DNA from: DATMER01 sp036277235
GTDB lineage: Bacteria; Acidobacteriota; Thermoanaerobaculia; Multivoradales; UBA5704
NCBI GenBank assembly: GCA_036277235.1
Contig: DASUNJ010000351.1
Coordinates: forward strand, 1 to 28,548
Direction of reading: 5' to 3'
DNA: 28,548 bases
This document shows, in pieces, positions 14,242 through 22,130 of the stretch. Every line of letters begins with the position of its first letter. Positions within the stretch are counted from its first letter, which is position 1. The translations under genes and the position numbers were made by a program. The notes under the pieces were generated by a model. It saw nothing but the letters and a program-made list of their open reading frames with translations, searched no databases and was not told the origin of the DNA.

Positions 14242-14712
14242 GTGATCTGGCTCTTCTTCCTCCTCATCGCCCTTCCGGTCGCGGAGATCGCGCTGCTGAT
14301 CGCGATCGGCCGCGAGATCGGCCTGGCGGCGACGGTCGCCCTCCTTCTCCTGACAGGCCTGCTCGGCGCCTTCCTGGCCCGCCGCCAGGGATTGGCGGTC
14401 GTCCGCAAGGTGCAGTCCGAGATGGCGGCGGGACGGGCACCGGCGGGCCAGCTCGTCGACGGAGCCCTCATCCTGCTGGCCGGCGTCCTGCTCATCGTCC
14501 CCGGCGTGCTCACCGACGCGCTCGGGTTCTTCTGTCTCCTGCCCGCGGGCCGGACGATCGTCAAGGCCTGGGTGCGGAGGCGGTTCGAGGCAGGGCTGCG
14601 CAGCGGCCGAATCGCAGTCTCTGCCAATGTAAGGCGGGTGAACATGAAGAACATCACACCCCAGAAGCCGCCTCCAGACCGGAAGGCTCTCGAAAGCGGC
14701 GACGAGCCTTGA
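14242..14712 (+). CDS. fxsA: FxsA family membrane protein
   Basis: The 156-residue protein starts with GTG (no nearby ATG fits). It shows the FxsA pattern: a hydrophobic N-terminus with ALPVAEIALLIAIGREIG, a second membrane segment TVALLLLTGLLGAFLARRQG, the conserved linker (GRAPAGQLVDGALILLAGVLLIVPG) and a final LTDALGFFCLLPAGR before a basic tail. Family length is about 150 residues, so it is complete. Escherichia coli FxsA is a cytoplasmic-membrane protein whose overproduction relieves F-plasmid exclusion of phage T7; its normal role is unclear. The stop overlaps the TTG start of the next gene by four bases, so the three genes from here to 16782 form one operon. Confidence 0.88.
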   Translation: MIWLFFLLIALPVAEIALLIAIGREIGLAATVALLLLTGLLGAFLARRQGLAVVRKVQSEMAAGRAPAGQLVDGALILLAGVLLIVPGVLTDALGFFCLLPAGRTIVKAWVRRRFEAGLRSGRIAVSANVRRVNMKNITPQKPPPDRKALESGDEP

Positions 14713-15590
14713 CGGCCCCGCCCCGCCTCCTGCTCCGCGCCGCGCTCGCGCTCCCCATGATCGCCTCCGGGATCGTCCGGCTGATCCCCGTGCAGATGCC
14801 GCCCCTGCGGCCGCTCGACCAGTTGCAGCGGCTCGGCATGCTCACGCAGGAGGAGCTGCTGCGGACGATCGTCGGGGCCTCGCCCGTCTTTCAGTCGTTC
14901 ACCGGCCTCGCGGCCCTGCTGGGCGGGGTGCTGCTGCTCTTCCCCCGGACGGTTCTCCTGGGGGCGCTGATCTGCGCCGCGAACCTGGCCATGGCGGTCA
15001 CGCTGGCCCTGTGCTACGACCTGCCAAAGCTCTACGTGTCCTGCCTGTTCTTCCTGTCCCTTCTCCTGCTCGCTCCGGACCTGCGCCGGCTGGCCGACCT
15101 GTTCCTGCTCGACCGCGCCGTAGAGCCTCCCCGGTCGCCGCCGGCCGCGGACGGCTGGCCCGGCCGGGTCCTGCTCCTCCTCGGCCTGGGCGTGATCGTG
15201 GCGGGAGCCGCCGTGGCCGTCCCCCGGCTCGCGCGACTCCATCCGCCGGAGCCGCCGTTCTACGGTGCCTGGAACGTGGAGGAGCTCACAGTTGACGGCG
15301 ACGAATCAGATGATCCGCGCCAGTGGCGCCGGATCGTATTCCAGGACCCGGGCGCGCTCGATGTCGAGTTCCGGATCGGAGCGCGCAAGCGGTACGTGCT
15401 CGACCTGAACCTGTCCAGGAAGACCATGACCCTCGACCGGCGGTCCCGCTTCACCTTCCAGAAGCCGGAGGAGGGCGTGCTCGTCCTCGAAGGGCGGCTG
15501 GACGGCCGCCGCACGCGCGCGAAGCTGCGCAGGATGCTGATCAGCTCGCCATGGTTCCACTGGATTACCGACTACTCGCGTTATGAATGA
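14709..15590 (+). CDS. DoxX-like membrane protein with C-terminal beta domain (first of a tandem pair)
   Basis: It appears to start at TTG 14709, overlapping the fxsA stop, and gives 293 residues. The N-terminal half has four or five membrane helices with a DoxX-like pattern (IASGIVRLIPVQM, then GLAALLGGVLLLFPRTVLLGALICAANLAMA and CYDLPKLY). A membrane segment at about 155-172 is followed by a beta-rich domain of about 115 residues starting FYGAWNVEEL and ending EGRLDGRRTRAKLRR. The next gene overlaps by 8 nt and repeats the same architecture. DoxX proteins include quinone-linked and redox membrane subunits, but function is undefined for most. The C-terminal domain probably faces the periplasm and could bind a lipid or small molecule. 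Confidence 0.75.
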   Translation: MTAPPRLLLRAALALPMIASGIVRLIPVQMPPLRPLDQLQRLGMLTQEELLRTIVGASPVFQSFTGLAALLGGVLLLFPRTVLLGALICAANLAMAVTLALCYDLPKLYVSCLFFLSLLLLAPDLRRLADLFLLDRAVEPPRSPPAADGWPGRVLLLLGLGVIVAGAAVAVPRLARLHPPEPPFYGAWNVEELTVDGDESDDPRQWRRIVFQDPGALDVEFRIGARKRYVLDLNLSRKTMTLDRRSRFTFQKPEEGVLVLEGRLDGRRTRAKLRRMLISSPWFHWITDYSRYE

Positions 15591-16782
15591 ACGGCACGAG
15601 GGGCCACGCTGGAGCCTGGCGACGAGGATCGCCTTCCGGTTCGTGTTTTCCTACTACGCCCTCACCTTTTTCATCCCCCTGCTGATCTCCCGCAGCGAAT
15701 TCCTGCGCGAGAGGCATGCCGAGCTCTGGGACGCCGTGATCCTTTTGGCCGACGAGACCTTCGTCCATGTCCCTTATGAGCTGTTCGGCCCCAACGATGC
15801 CCACGGTTGGGTCAGGTTCCTCTGCACCCTGGCCTTCGCCGGCGTGGCCGCGGCGGTATGGTCGGTGCTCGACCGAGGCCGGCTCCGGTATGAGCGGCTC
15901 TACCCATGGCTCCGGCTCCTGATGCGCTACCTGCTGGCAGGCGCCATGATCCGGTACGGGGCCATCAAGATCATCCCCGCGCAGATGATCGCGCCGCCGC
16001 CCTTGTTTGTTCTGCAGGCGCGGATCGGCGACATCTTCCCCAACCACCTGCTCTGGTGGACCATCGGCGCCTCCCCGGCTTTCGAAACGGTGATCGGCCT
16101 GGCCGAGCTGGTGGGCGGCGCGCTGCTGCTCGTGCCCCGGACGACGCTGCTGGGCGCCGTGATCAGCGCCGCGAACATGCTCCTCGTCTTCCTGCTGAAC
16201 ATGTGCTACGACGTGCCGGTCAAGCTCTATTCCCTGCAACTGTTCCTCCAGGCCGTCATCCTGATCGCGCCTGACCTGCCGCGGCTGGCGGACGTGTTCT
16301 TCTTCCACCGCAGGGCGGAGCCCTCCCGGGTGCCGCCGCTCTTCCGCAACCGGTGGCTCAACGCGGCCCCGCACGTCCTCCTGCTCCTGTTCGGCCTGAA
16401 CGCGATCCGGTCGGGCCTCGAGCTCGCCTCCGAGAGATACGCGAGGATGAATCCACCGCGTCCGCCGCTCTATGGGCTCTGGTCGGTGGAGGATTTCGCG
16501 CGCGACGGCAGGGAGGTGCCGCTCCACACCGAGCCGGACCGCTGGAACCTGGTGATGTTCCTCGCGCCCGGCTCGCTCCGGATCGAGCCGATGGCCGGAC
16601 CGTGGAAGACCTACGAGCTCGGCCTGGACATGGAGAAGAAGACGATGACGCTCGGCGAGCCGCCGTCGGGCTTCTCCTTCCGGCAGCCGGAGAAGGACGT
16701 GCTCATCCTCGACGGGCAGTTGGAGGGCCGCCGGGTGCGGGCGAAGCTGCGCAAGGTGCCGCTCATCCGCAGGACGACGTGA
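15583..16782 (+). CDS. DoxX-like membrane protein with C-terminal beta domain (second of a tandem pair)
   Basis: The 399-residue protein aligns with its upstream neighbour over the membrane core (IGASPAFETVIGLAELVGG, LLLVPRTTLLGAVISAANM, MCYDVPVKLYSL, APDLPRLADVFF) and over the C-terminal domain (PPLYGLWSVEDF to LEGRRVRAKLRKVPL). It has about 100 more N-terminal residues, with two extra membrane segments (FRFVFSYYALTFFIPLLI and FLCTLAFAGVAAAVW). The ATG at 15583 overlaps the previous stop, so translation is coupled. Retention of both domains in both copies suggests a heteromeric complex or two substrate variants. The gene ends 3 nt before the convergent phospholipase D gene, and no terminator is evident. 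Confidence 0.78.
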   Translation: MNERHEGPRWSLATRIAFRFVFSYYALTFFIPLLISRSEFLRERHAELWDAVILLADETFVHVPYELFGPNDAHGWVRFLCTLAFAGVAAAVWSVLDRGRLRYERLYPWLRLLMRYLLAGAMIRYGAIKIIPAQMIAPPPLFVLQARIGDIFPNHLLWWTIGASPAFETVIGLAELVGGALLLVPRTTLLGAVISAANMLLVFLLNMCYDVPVKLYSLQLFLQAVILIAPDLPRLADVFFFHRRAEPSRVPPLFRNRWLNAAPHVLLLLFGLNAIRSGLELASERYARMNPPRPPLYGLWSVEDFARDGREVPLHTEPDRWNLVMFLAPGSLRIEPMAGPWKTYELGLDMEKKTMTLGEPPSGFSFRQPEKDVLILDGQLEGRRVRAKLRKVPLIRRTT

Positions 16783-16785
16783 TCG

Positions 16786-18057
16786 CTACAGCACGGGCGC
16801 CATCATGCAGGCCAGGCGGTCCACGAGCTTTTTGAGCGGGGGCCGGCGGCGCCAGAGCGTGCGATGGACCTCGACGGCGCTGTGCAGATCCTCCTCGAAG
16901 GCCTCTTCCAGCCGCCGGGCCACGTCCTCGTCCAGCATCGCGAGGTCGCACTCGGCGTTGAACAGGAAGGAGCGGAAGTCGAGGTTGGTCGAGCCCACGA
17001 CCGAGACGTAGCCGTCGGCCACCAGGCTCTTGGCGTGCAGGATCGAGGTCTGGTATTCGAAGATCCGCACGCCCCTGGAGAGCAGCCGCTCGTAGTAGCC
17101 GTGCGCGGCGTGGCGGACGATGGGCACGTCGGTCTTCCCGGGCAGGAGGAGCCGGACGTCGACTCCGCGTTGCGCGGCCCGGCCCAGGATGTGGACCGCG
17201 GCCCAGCCCGGGGCGAAGTAGGCGTTGGTGATCCAGACGGTGTGCCGGGCCGCGCCCACGATCGCCGCCAGGGCCGAAGCGGATTCGGCGGTGCCCCGGT
17301 TCGGCCGGGAATCGAGGACCAGGATGCGCGTACCCGGGGCCGCCGCCTCCTCGGCCGACAGCGGCGGAAGCTCGAGCGGCTCACCTCCGGCCCGCACCCA
17401 GCCCTCGGAGAAGACCACCGCCATTTCCCAGGCGGCCGGGCCGGCGATGCGGACGTGGGTGTCCCGCCAGGCCTCCCCCAGGCCGGGGGAGGTCGAGCCG
17501 TACTCCTCGCCGATGTTCATCCCGCCAGTGAAGGCGACGTGCCGGTCCACGACCAGGATCTTGCGGTGGTCGCGGAACGGCTGGTACCAGAGGGCAGTGA
17601 AGAGAGGATGGTAGAGGCGGACCGCGATGCCGCGGCGCTTCATTTCCTGCCAGAAAGCCGAGCGGGTGGAGAAGGAGCCCAGGGCGTCGGCGAGCACCCG
17701 TACCTCGACGCCGCGGCGGGAGGCGAGCGAGAGCTCCTCCAGGAAGCCGCGGCCGGCGGCGTCGTCCTTGTAGATGTAGGACTCCAGCAGGATCTCCCGG
17801 CGGGCGGCGGCCACCGCCTCATGCATGGAGGCGAAGGCGTCCTCCCCGCGGAAGAAGACCTGGGTCTCGTTGCCGCCGAGGATCGGGGCGCCGTCGATCC
17901 GCCGCAGCAGGATCTCGAACCCGGGATCGCGCACGCCGTCGGGCAGGGTGCGGGCAAGCCGCCCCACCTGCCGCACCCGCAGCTCCCGCGGGAGCCGCCG
18001 GCCCGGGCCGGGACGGACGATGGGGCGGAAGTGCCGGAAGCGCGTGCGGGGGGCCAT
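16786..18057 (-). CDS. Cardiolipin synthase / phospholipase D family protein (ClsB-like)
   Basis: Two HKD motifs mark the phospholipase D superfamily: HRKILVVD (His164, Lys166, Asp171) followed by FTGGMNIGEEY, and HAKSLVADG (His341, Lys343, Asp348) followed by VGSTNLDFRS. The 423-residue length and lack of N-terminal membrane helices resemble ClsB (YbhO) rather than ClsA. Such enzymes condense phosphatidylglycerol, or phosphatidylglycerol with phosphatidylethanolamine, to make cardiolipin. The start at 18057 has no strong ribosome site, so a slightly different start is possible. The gene converges with the DoxX-like pair and diverges from the ATPase at 18166. Confidence 0.9.
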   Translation of the reverse strand: MAPRTRFRHFRPIVRPGPGRRLPRELRVRQVGRLARTLPDGVRDPGFEILLRRIDGAPILGGNETQVFFRGEDAFASMHEAVAAARREILLESYIYKDDAAGRGFLEELSLASRRGVEVRVLADALGSFSTRSAFWQEMKRRGIAVRLYHPLFTALWYQPFRDHRKILVVDRHVAFTGGMNIGEEYGSTSPGLGEAWRDTHVRIAGPAAWEMAVVFSEGWVRAGGEPLELPPLSAEEAAAPGTRILVLDSRPNRGTAESASALAAIVGAARHTVWITNAYFAPGWAAVHILGRAAQRGVDVRLLLPGKTDVPIVRHAAHGYYERLLSRGVRIFEYQTSILHAKSLVADGYVSVVGSTNLDFRSFLFNAECDLAMLDEDVARRLEEAFEEDLHSAVEVHRTLWRRRPPLKKLVDRLACMMAPVL

Positions 18058-18150
18058 CAGGCGGGCAGTATGTCAGAGGTGGCGCCTCCGCCCCCCGTCG
18101 GTCTGGGCCGGGCAGATTGAAAGTTGGATTTTGAATCTGCCCGGTTCTGC

Positions 18151-18156
18151 TATCCT
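18151..18156 (+). promoter_or_regulatory. Candidate -10 element TATCCT before the AAA_14 gene
   Basis: GCTATCCT ends 9 nt before the ATG at 18166, leaving a leader of at most a few bases. No Shine-Dalgarno sequence is present, so a leaderless start is possible. Confidence 0.35.
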
Positions 18157-18165
18157 GTCGAACGA

Positions 18166-19341
18166 ATGATCGAGCGGCTCCTCCAGCCCCGCCTCCTCGA
18201 GCTGGCGACACGCTACCCGGTGCTCACCTTGACCGGGCCGCGCCAGTCGGGCAAGACGACACTGAGCCGCATGGCCTTCCCTGACCTGCCTTATGCCTCT
18301 CTGGAGAATCCGGCGCAGCGGGAGCTCGCCCAGGACGATCCCCTGGCCTTTCTCTCCCGCTTCCGGGATGGCGGCATCATCGACGAGGTGCAGCGGGTCC
18401 CGCAGATCTTCTCTTACTTGCAAGGTTTGGTCGACGAGGATCCCCGGCCCGGCCGGTTCCTGCTCACCGGCTCCCAGAACCTGGCGCTGGTCAACGCGGT
18501 GACGCAGTCTCTCGCCGGCCGCACCACTCTGACTGAGCTGCTGCCGCTCTCCCTGGAAGAGATCCGCCGCTTTCCGGAGATGCCCGCCGATCTCGACACG
18601 CTGCTGTGGCAGGGCGGCTACCCGCGGATCTACGAACGGAGCCTGCCGGCCCATGAATGGCTCGCGGATTACACCGCCACCTACGTCGAGCGCGATGTCC
18701 GGCAGCTCGTCAACGTCGGCGACATGCTGGTCTTCCAGACCTTTCTTCGCCTCTGCGCCAGCCGTTCCGGGCAGATTCTGAACCTCTCATCGCTGGCCAA
18801 CGACTGCGGCATTTCCCAGCCTACGGCACGCTCCTGGCTCTCGGTGCTGGAAGCGAGCTACATCGTCTTCCGCCTGCCGCCGTTCTTCGCGAACCTGGGC
18901 AAGCGCCTCATCAAGGCGCCGAAGCTCTACTTCTACGACACGGGCCTGGCGGCGAGCCTCCTCAACATCGAGAACCCGCGCCAATTGGAGACTCATCCGT
19001 TGCGCGGAGCCCTGTTCGAGACCTGGGTGGTGGCCGAGATTGCCAAGGCGCATCTTCACCGCGGACGCCGGCCGCGACTCTCCTTCTACCGTGACCGCAG
19101 CGGCCTGGAGATCGACTTGGTCCTGGAGAAGGGGGCCGATCTCGTGCTGGTGGAGATCAAGTCCGCGCAGACTCCGTCGGGTCAATACTTCTCCGCCGTG
19201 GAGCGTTTCGCGGAGATCCTCGGCAAGAAGGAGACCCCGCGCATTGAGGGCCGCTTCGTGGTCTACGGCGGCGAGGAGTCGCAGGAGCGCAGCCGGGGTC
19301 GGATCCTTTCCTGGCGTGAGCTCGATACCCTGCCGATCTGA
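18166..19341 (+). CDS. AAA_14 / DUF4143 ATP-binding protein
   Basis: The 391-residue protein has a Walker A GPRQSGKTT (24-32), Walker B GGIIDEVQR with Asp73-Glu74, the LTGSQNLAL sensor segment (about 105) and a GYPRIYERSLPA linker. A C-terminal DUF4143 domain follows, with nuclease-like residues (EIDLV at 315-319 and EIKS at 330-333; Asp317, Glu330, Lys332) in the PD-(D/E)XK pattern. The TYVERDVRQLVNVGD region is typical of this family. These ATPases are widespread, often horizontally acquired, and rarely characterised. I start at the ATG 18166; an upstream ATG is not in frame and an in-frame TTG lies 14 codons earlier. It ends 54 nt before the hydrolase and probably has its own promoter. Confidence 0.9.
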   Translation: MIERLLQPRLLELATRYPVLTLTGPRQSGKTTLSRMAFPDLPYASLENPAQRELAQDDPLAFLSRFRDGGIIDEVQRVPQIFSYLQGLVDEDPRPGRFLLTGSQNLALVNAVTQSLAGRTTLTELLPLSLEEIRRFPEMPADLDTLLWQGGYPRIYERSLPAHEWLADYTATYVERDVRQLVNVGDMLVFQTFLRLCASRSGQILNLSSLANDCGISQPTARSWLSVLEASYIVFRLPPFFANLGKRLIKAPKLYFYDTGLAASLLNIENPRQLETHPLRGALFETWVVAEIAKAHLHRGRRPRLSFYRDRSGLEIDLVLEKGADLVLVEIKSAQTPSGQYFSAVERFAEILGKKETPRIEGRFVVYGGEESQERSRGRILSWRELDTLPI

Positions 19342-19395
19342 CTTCTGTCAGTGGTGTACGATCTGGCACGTCTCCGTCTTCCACGAGAGGATTGC

Positions 19396-20433
19396 ATGCG
19401 GAAATCGATCCTGATGCTCTCGCTGTTCGCAGTCGCGCTCGTCTCCAACCCGCTCCGGGCCCAGGAGGAGAAATCGGAGAAAACCCTCGAAGCCCAGGTG
19501 AAGGAGCTCGCGCAGAAGGTCGAGGAGCTCCAGTACGACCTCGACCAGGTCCGCAAGGTCTCGGACGACGCGCTGTTCTGGCTGCGGCTGTCCGACGTCG
19601 CGCAGGTGGACAAGGTGCTTTTGACCGGGCCGCCGAACCCGAAGGACGAGGAGACCTACGGCATCGCCAACGAGCGGCACCCGATCCGGATCTACCTCTA
19701 CACCTTCCTGCCGAAGAGCCTGGACAAGTCGAGGAAGCATCCGGCGATCATGCTCACGCATGGCGGCGTGCACGGCGACTTCGGCACCTACCACGTTCAC
19801 CTCGTGCGCGAGATGGTCGAGCGCGGGTACATCGTGCTGGCCACCGAGTACCGAGGCTCGACCGGATATGGCAGGGAGATGTACGAGGCGATCGACTACG
19901 GCGGGCTCGAGAACGACGACGTCGTCGCCGCCCGCGACTGGGCCGTCGAGCAGCTCCCGGTCGATCCGAAGCGGATCGGCCTCGTCGGCTGGAGCCACGG
20001 CGGGATGATCTCGCTCATGGCCGGCTTCGACCATCCGGACAAGTTTGCGTGCATCTATGCCGGCGTCCCCGTATCCGACCTCATCACTCGGCTCGGCTAC
20101 CACGAGCAGGGTTACACGGACCTCTTCGCGGCCGACTACCACATCGGCAAGCCTCCCTCGAAGGCGGTCGACGAGTACCGGAAGCGCAGCCCGGTCTGGA
20201 ACGTCGGGAAGCTGAAGCTGCCGCTCATGGTTACCTCGACGACCAACGACCGGGACGTCAACGTCGTCGAGGTCGAGCAACTGATCGTCCACCTCAAGGC
20301 GGCGGGCAAGAGCTTCGAGCACAAGATCTACGACGACGCCCCCGGCGGGCACAGCTTCGAACGCCTCGACACCACCTACGCGCGCAACGTGCGGAAGGAC
20401 CTCTATGCGTTCCTCGAGAAGCACCTGAAGTAA
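19396..20433 (+). CDS. Secreted alpha/beta hydrolase, S9 (prolyl oligopeptidase-like) family
   Basis: The ATG at 19396 has GAGAGG 5 nt upstream and gives 345 residues. A signal peptide (ILMLSLFAVALVSNPLRA) ends near residue 22. Residues 25-60 form a charged coiled-coil (KTLEAQVKELAQKVEELQYD). The hydrolase core follows with HGGVHGD, the EYRGSTGYG loop, the nucleophile elbow GWSHGG (Ser200), the acid in NDRDVNV (Asp285 or Asp287) and GGHSFE (His319). It is therefore likely an active serine peptidase or esterase in the periplasm or outside. There is no propeller domain, which is shorter than classic S9 peptidases. A TACGAT -10-like hexamer is at 19357-19362. A phased repeat array starts 7 nt after the stop. 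Confidence 0.88.
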   Translation: MRKSILMLSLFAVALVSNPLRAQEEKSEKTLEAQVKELAQKVEELQYDLDQVRKVSDDALFWLRLSDVAQVDKVLLTGPPNPKDEETYGIANERHPIRIYLYTFLPKSLDKSRKHPAIMLTHGGVHGDFGTYHVHLVREMVERGYIVLATEYRGSTGYGREMYEAIDYGGLENDDVVAARDWAVEQLPVDPKRIGLVGWSHGGMISLMAGFDHPDKFACIYAGVPVSDLITRLGYHEQGYTDLFAADYHIGKPPSKAVDEYRKRSPVWNVGKLKLPLMVTSTTNDRDVNVVEVEQLIVHLKAAGKSFEHKIYDDAPGGHSFERLDTTYARNVRKDLYAFLEKHLK

Positions 20434-20440
20434 GTCACGA

Positions 20441-20810
20441 GCCCTTCTGAATGGCTGAAGATCGCCCTGAGCGCTTCAGGGCCGCTCCGAGTCTCTCGGA
20501 ATGACTCTGAAAGGCTCGGAGCCATTCTGAGCCACTCAGAACGGCTCCGAAGATTCCAGAGCCGCTCTGAGCGGCTCGGAACGAGCCGGAAAGATTTGGA
20601 GCCCTCCTGAACGGCTGAAGATCGCCTTGAGCGCTTCAGGGCCGCTCTGAGTCTCTCGGAATGACTCTGAAAGACTCGGAGCCATTCTGAGTCGCTGAGA
20701 ACGGCTCCCAGGATTTCAGAGTCGCTCTGAGCCGTTCAGAGTCCTTCTGAGAAGGTTGGAGCCGTTTTAAGCGGCTCGGAACGGCTCTGAAGCGTTCAGC
20801 ATGGTTCTCA
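20441..20810. repeat. Noncoding array: about 18 exactly phased 20-nt units with a 160-nt higher-order repeat
   Basis: There is no gene here. The bases fall into 20-nt units near the consensus GCCGCTCTGAGCGGCTCGGA with no insertion or deletion over 360 nt. With neighbouring bases the best unit (near 20559-20577) can form GAGCCGCT-CTG-AGCGGCTC, a perfect 8-bp hairpin; the others are decayed versions. The block 20441-20600 recurs at 20601-20760 with about 26 differences in 160 positions (my hand count), mostly in its last 60 nt, so a 160-nt block of eight units was duplicated after the units arose. Confidence 0.85.
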
Positions 20811-20830
20811 GGGTGTCGCCTCCTGGTGCA

Positions 20831-21361
20831 TCACTTTGGTGTGAAGTTTATGATGAACGAGGCGCACCTGCAGTGGGAGGTGAGGGCCCGCCGGAGGTTG
20901 CCCTCCGGCGGGAGTGGGATCAGGCCGGCGTAGTGCCGGCAGCGGCCGTTGTGGCGGTGGGCAGCGCGGTTGGCGCGGGCCCGGCGGTTCTGGTTGGGGC
21001 GGTAGTCGTCGCGATAGGCCCGGCCGCGGTTGTTGCGGTAGGACTGCGACGCGAAGAAGTCCGCCTCGCGCTCGGCATCCCGGCGCGCGTCCTTCTCCTG
21101 CTTGTAGTCGCTGTAGGCACCGGCGGCGGCGCCCACCGAGGCTCCGACGGCCGCTCCCTTGAGGAGCTCGACGCCGCTTCTCCGGCCCCGGACGACCTGG
21201 GTGACGGCGCCGATGGCGGCGCCGGCCGCGGCGCCCTTCACCATGCGGTCCGAGCCGCCGGTGTCACGGTCGCCGGCCTGGGCCGCAACCGCTCCGCCGA
21301 GGAACAGGACGGCCATCAGGAACGTTGCGATGAAGACTCGCTGTCTCGCCATGCTGAACAT
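20831..21361 (-). CDS. Exported glycine-zipper protein
   Basis: The start at 21361 (MFSMARQRVF) has GGAG 7 nt upstream; MARQ at 21352 is an alternative. A signal peptide (FIATFLMAVLFLGGAVAAQA) is followed by a glycine/alanine-zipper segment (MVKGAAAGAAIGAVTQVVRG and LLKGAAVGASVGAAAGAYSD) of the kind that forms membrane-associated helical hairpins. The C-terminal half is Arg/Asn-rich and basic (YRNNRGRAYRDDYRPNQNRR). The end is doubtful: about 30 codons before the stop the gene runs through a strong GCAA-capped hairpin, and the final residues (ALTSHCRCASFIINFTPK) look unlike the rest, so the true C-terminus may be shorter. Length is 176 residues as read. Confidence 0.7.
   Translation of the reverse strand: MFSMARQRVFIATFLMAVLFLGGAVAAQAGDRDTGGSDRMVKGAAAGAAIGAVTQVVRGRRSGVELLKGAAVGASVGAAAGAYSDYKQEKDARRDAEREADFFASQSYRNNRGRAYRDDYRPNQNRRARANRAAHRHNGRCRHYAGLIPLPPEGNLRRALTSHCRCASFIINFTPK
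20887..20912 (-). terminator. 11-bp GCAA-tetraloop hairpin near the 3' end of the glycine-zipper gene
   Basis: On the minus strand CCCGCCGGAGG pairs with CCTCCGGCGGG around a GCAA tetraloop. No U-tract follows. It lies about 55-80 nt before the annotated stop. It is either a terminator left inside an extended reading frame or a stabilising element. Confidence 0.4.
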
Positions 21362-21610
21362 TTCTCGTCTCCTTCTCCTTGAAGTCGTCCCGCTTCGATC
21401 CATATCTCAAGACTGACGACTCTCTAGTTTCTGCGGCATCCCGGAGGGGTCTCTCCGGGGCAGCACAGTTACCATAGATCAAGAGCTATGCCAGCGCGGA
21501 CTCGGGCTCGTAAGGTGCTGTCCGACAGTGGCTTAGGAGCGAATGGAGAAATCTCCGCACGCCTTGGGAACGTCCCCTCCTCAGGACGGCTTGTCCCTCA
21601 TGAAGGCCAG

Positions 21611-21994
21611 CTAGCCGATGGGGTTCGCCGCGTACACGACCTCCGGGCTCTTGAGAAGGCCCTTCTCCACGATGAAGTCGTCCGAATCGCCCAGGGTGCC
21701 GTTCGGTCCGGGGGAGATCAACTGGTAGAGGTCGTCACGCAGCCGGCGGTAATGGAGCGGATTGCCCCACGCGTCGTCCATGGACAGCTCGGCCCGCAGC
21801 ATGGGGTCGACGTCGCCGAGCCGGGCGGGAAAGGCATAGGCGCCGGTCGGATCGGTCGTCAAGTGGAGGTTCAGGGCATTGGCCCAATCGAAAAGCTGCT
21901 TTTCGGTCTGTGTCTGCTTGCCGCCGCATCCGGCAACCAGGACGGCCATCAGGACCATCATGAGGAACAGCCCGGTCCAGCGCAGTCGCGTCAT
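21611..21994 (-). CDS. Small lipoprotein with a pseudopilin-G-like C-terminal segment
   Basis: The ATG at 21994 follows AAAAAGGAGGAG, giving 127 residues. The signal ends with lipobox LVAGC (Cys23), so the protein should be lipid-anchored. The C-terminal half (LSMDDAWGNPLHYRRL, then LYQLISPGPNGTLGDSDDF) resembles the Ca-binding tail of type II secretion major pseudopilins (DPWGNPY...Y.L.S.G.DG....DDI), but there is no pilin N-terminus with its conserved Glu5 and prepilin cleavage site. This combination is seen in exported Acidobacteriota-type lipoproteins, and the fold may be used outside pili. It is divergent from the nucleotidyltransferase at 22131 and precedes the glycine-zipper gene in the same direction by 249 nt, a stretch in which I see no gene. 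Confidence 0.8.
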   Translation of the reverse strand: MTRLRWTGLFLMMVLMAVLVAGCGGKQTQTEKQLFDWANALNLHLTTDPTGAYAFPARLGDVDPMLRAELSMDDAWGNPLHYRRLRDDLYQLISPGPNGTLGDSDDFIVEKGLLKSPEVVYAANPIG

Positions 21995-22118
21995 CTTCTC
22001 CTCCTTTTTCGTAGGCACACGCGGTCCCCATCCCATCCTCCTATCGAGGGCGGTGTGCTCCGGTCATGAAACGGCTTTGTGTAGTCAAGCCTATCATGGC
22101 CCTCCTTTCCGATGGTGC

Positions 22119-22124
22119 TACGAT
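22119..22124 (+). promoter_or_regulatory. Candidate -10 element TACGAT before the nucleotidyltransferase gene
   Basis: GCTACGAT ends 6 nt before the ATG at 22131, leaving no room for a Shine-Dalgarno sequence. This fits a leaderless transcript. Confidence 0.4.
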
Positions 22125-22130
22125 GCGCGC

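Noticed and set aside
14160..15242. Upstream extension of the 627-residue secreted protein
   Set aside because: The extension is antisense to fxsA and the first DoxX-like gene; the start at 14159 has a ribosome site and a signal peptide.
20441..20810. CRISPR array
   Set aside because: Units are contiguous at 20 nt with no spacers, and there are no cas genes.
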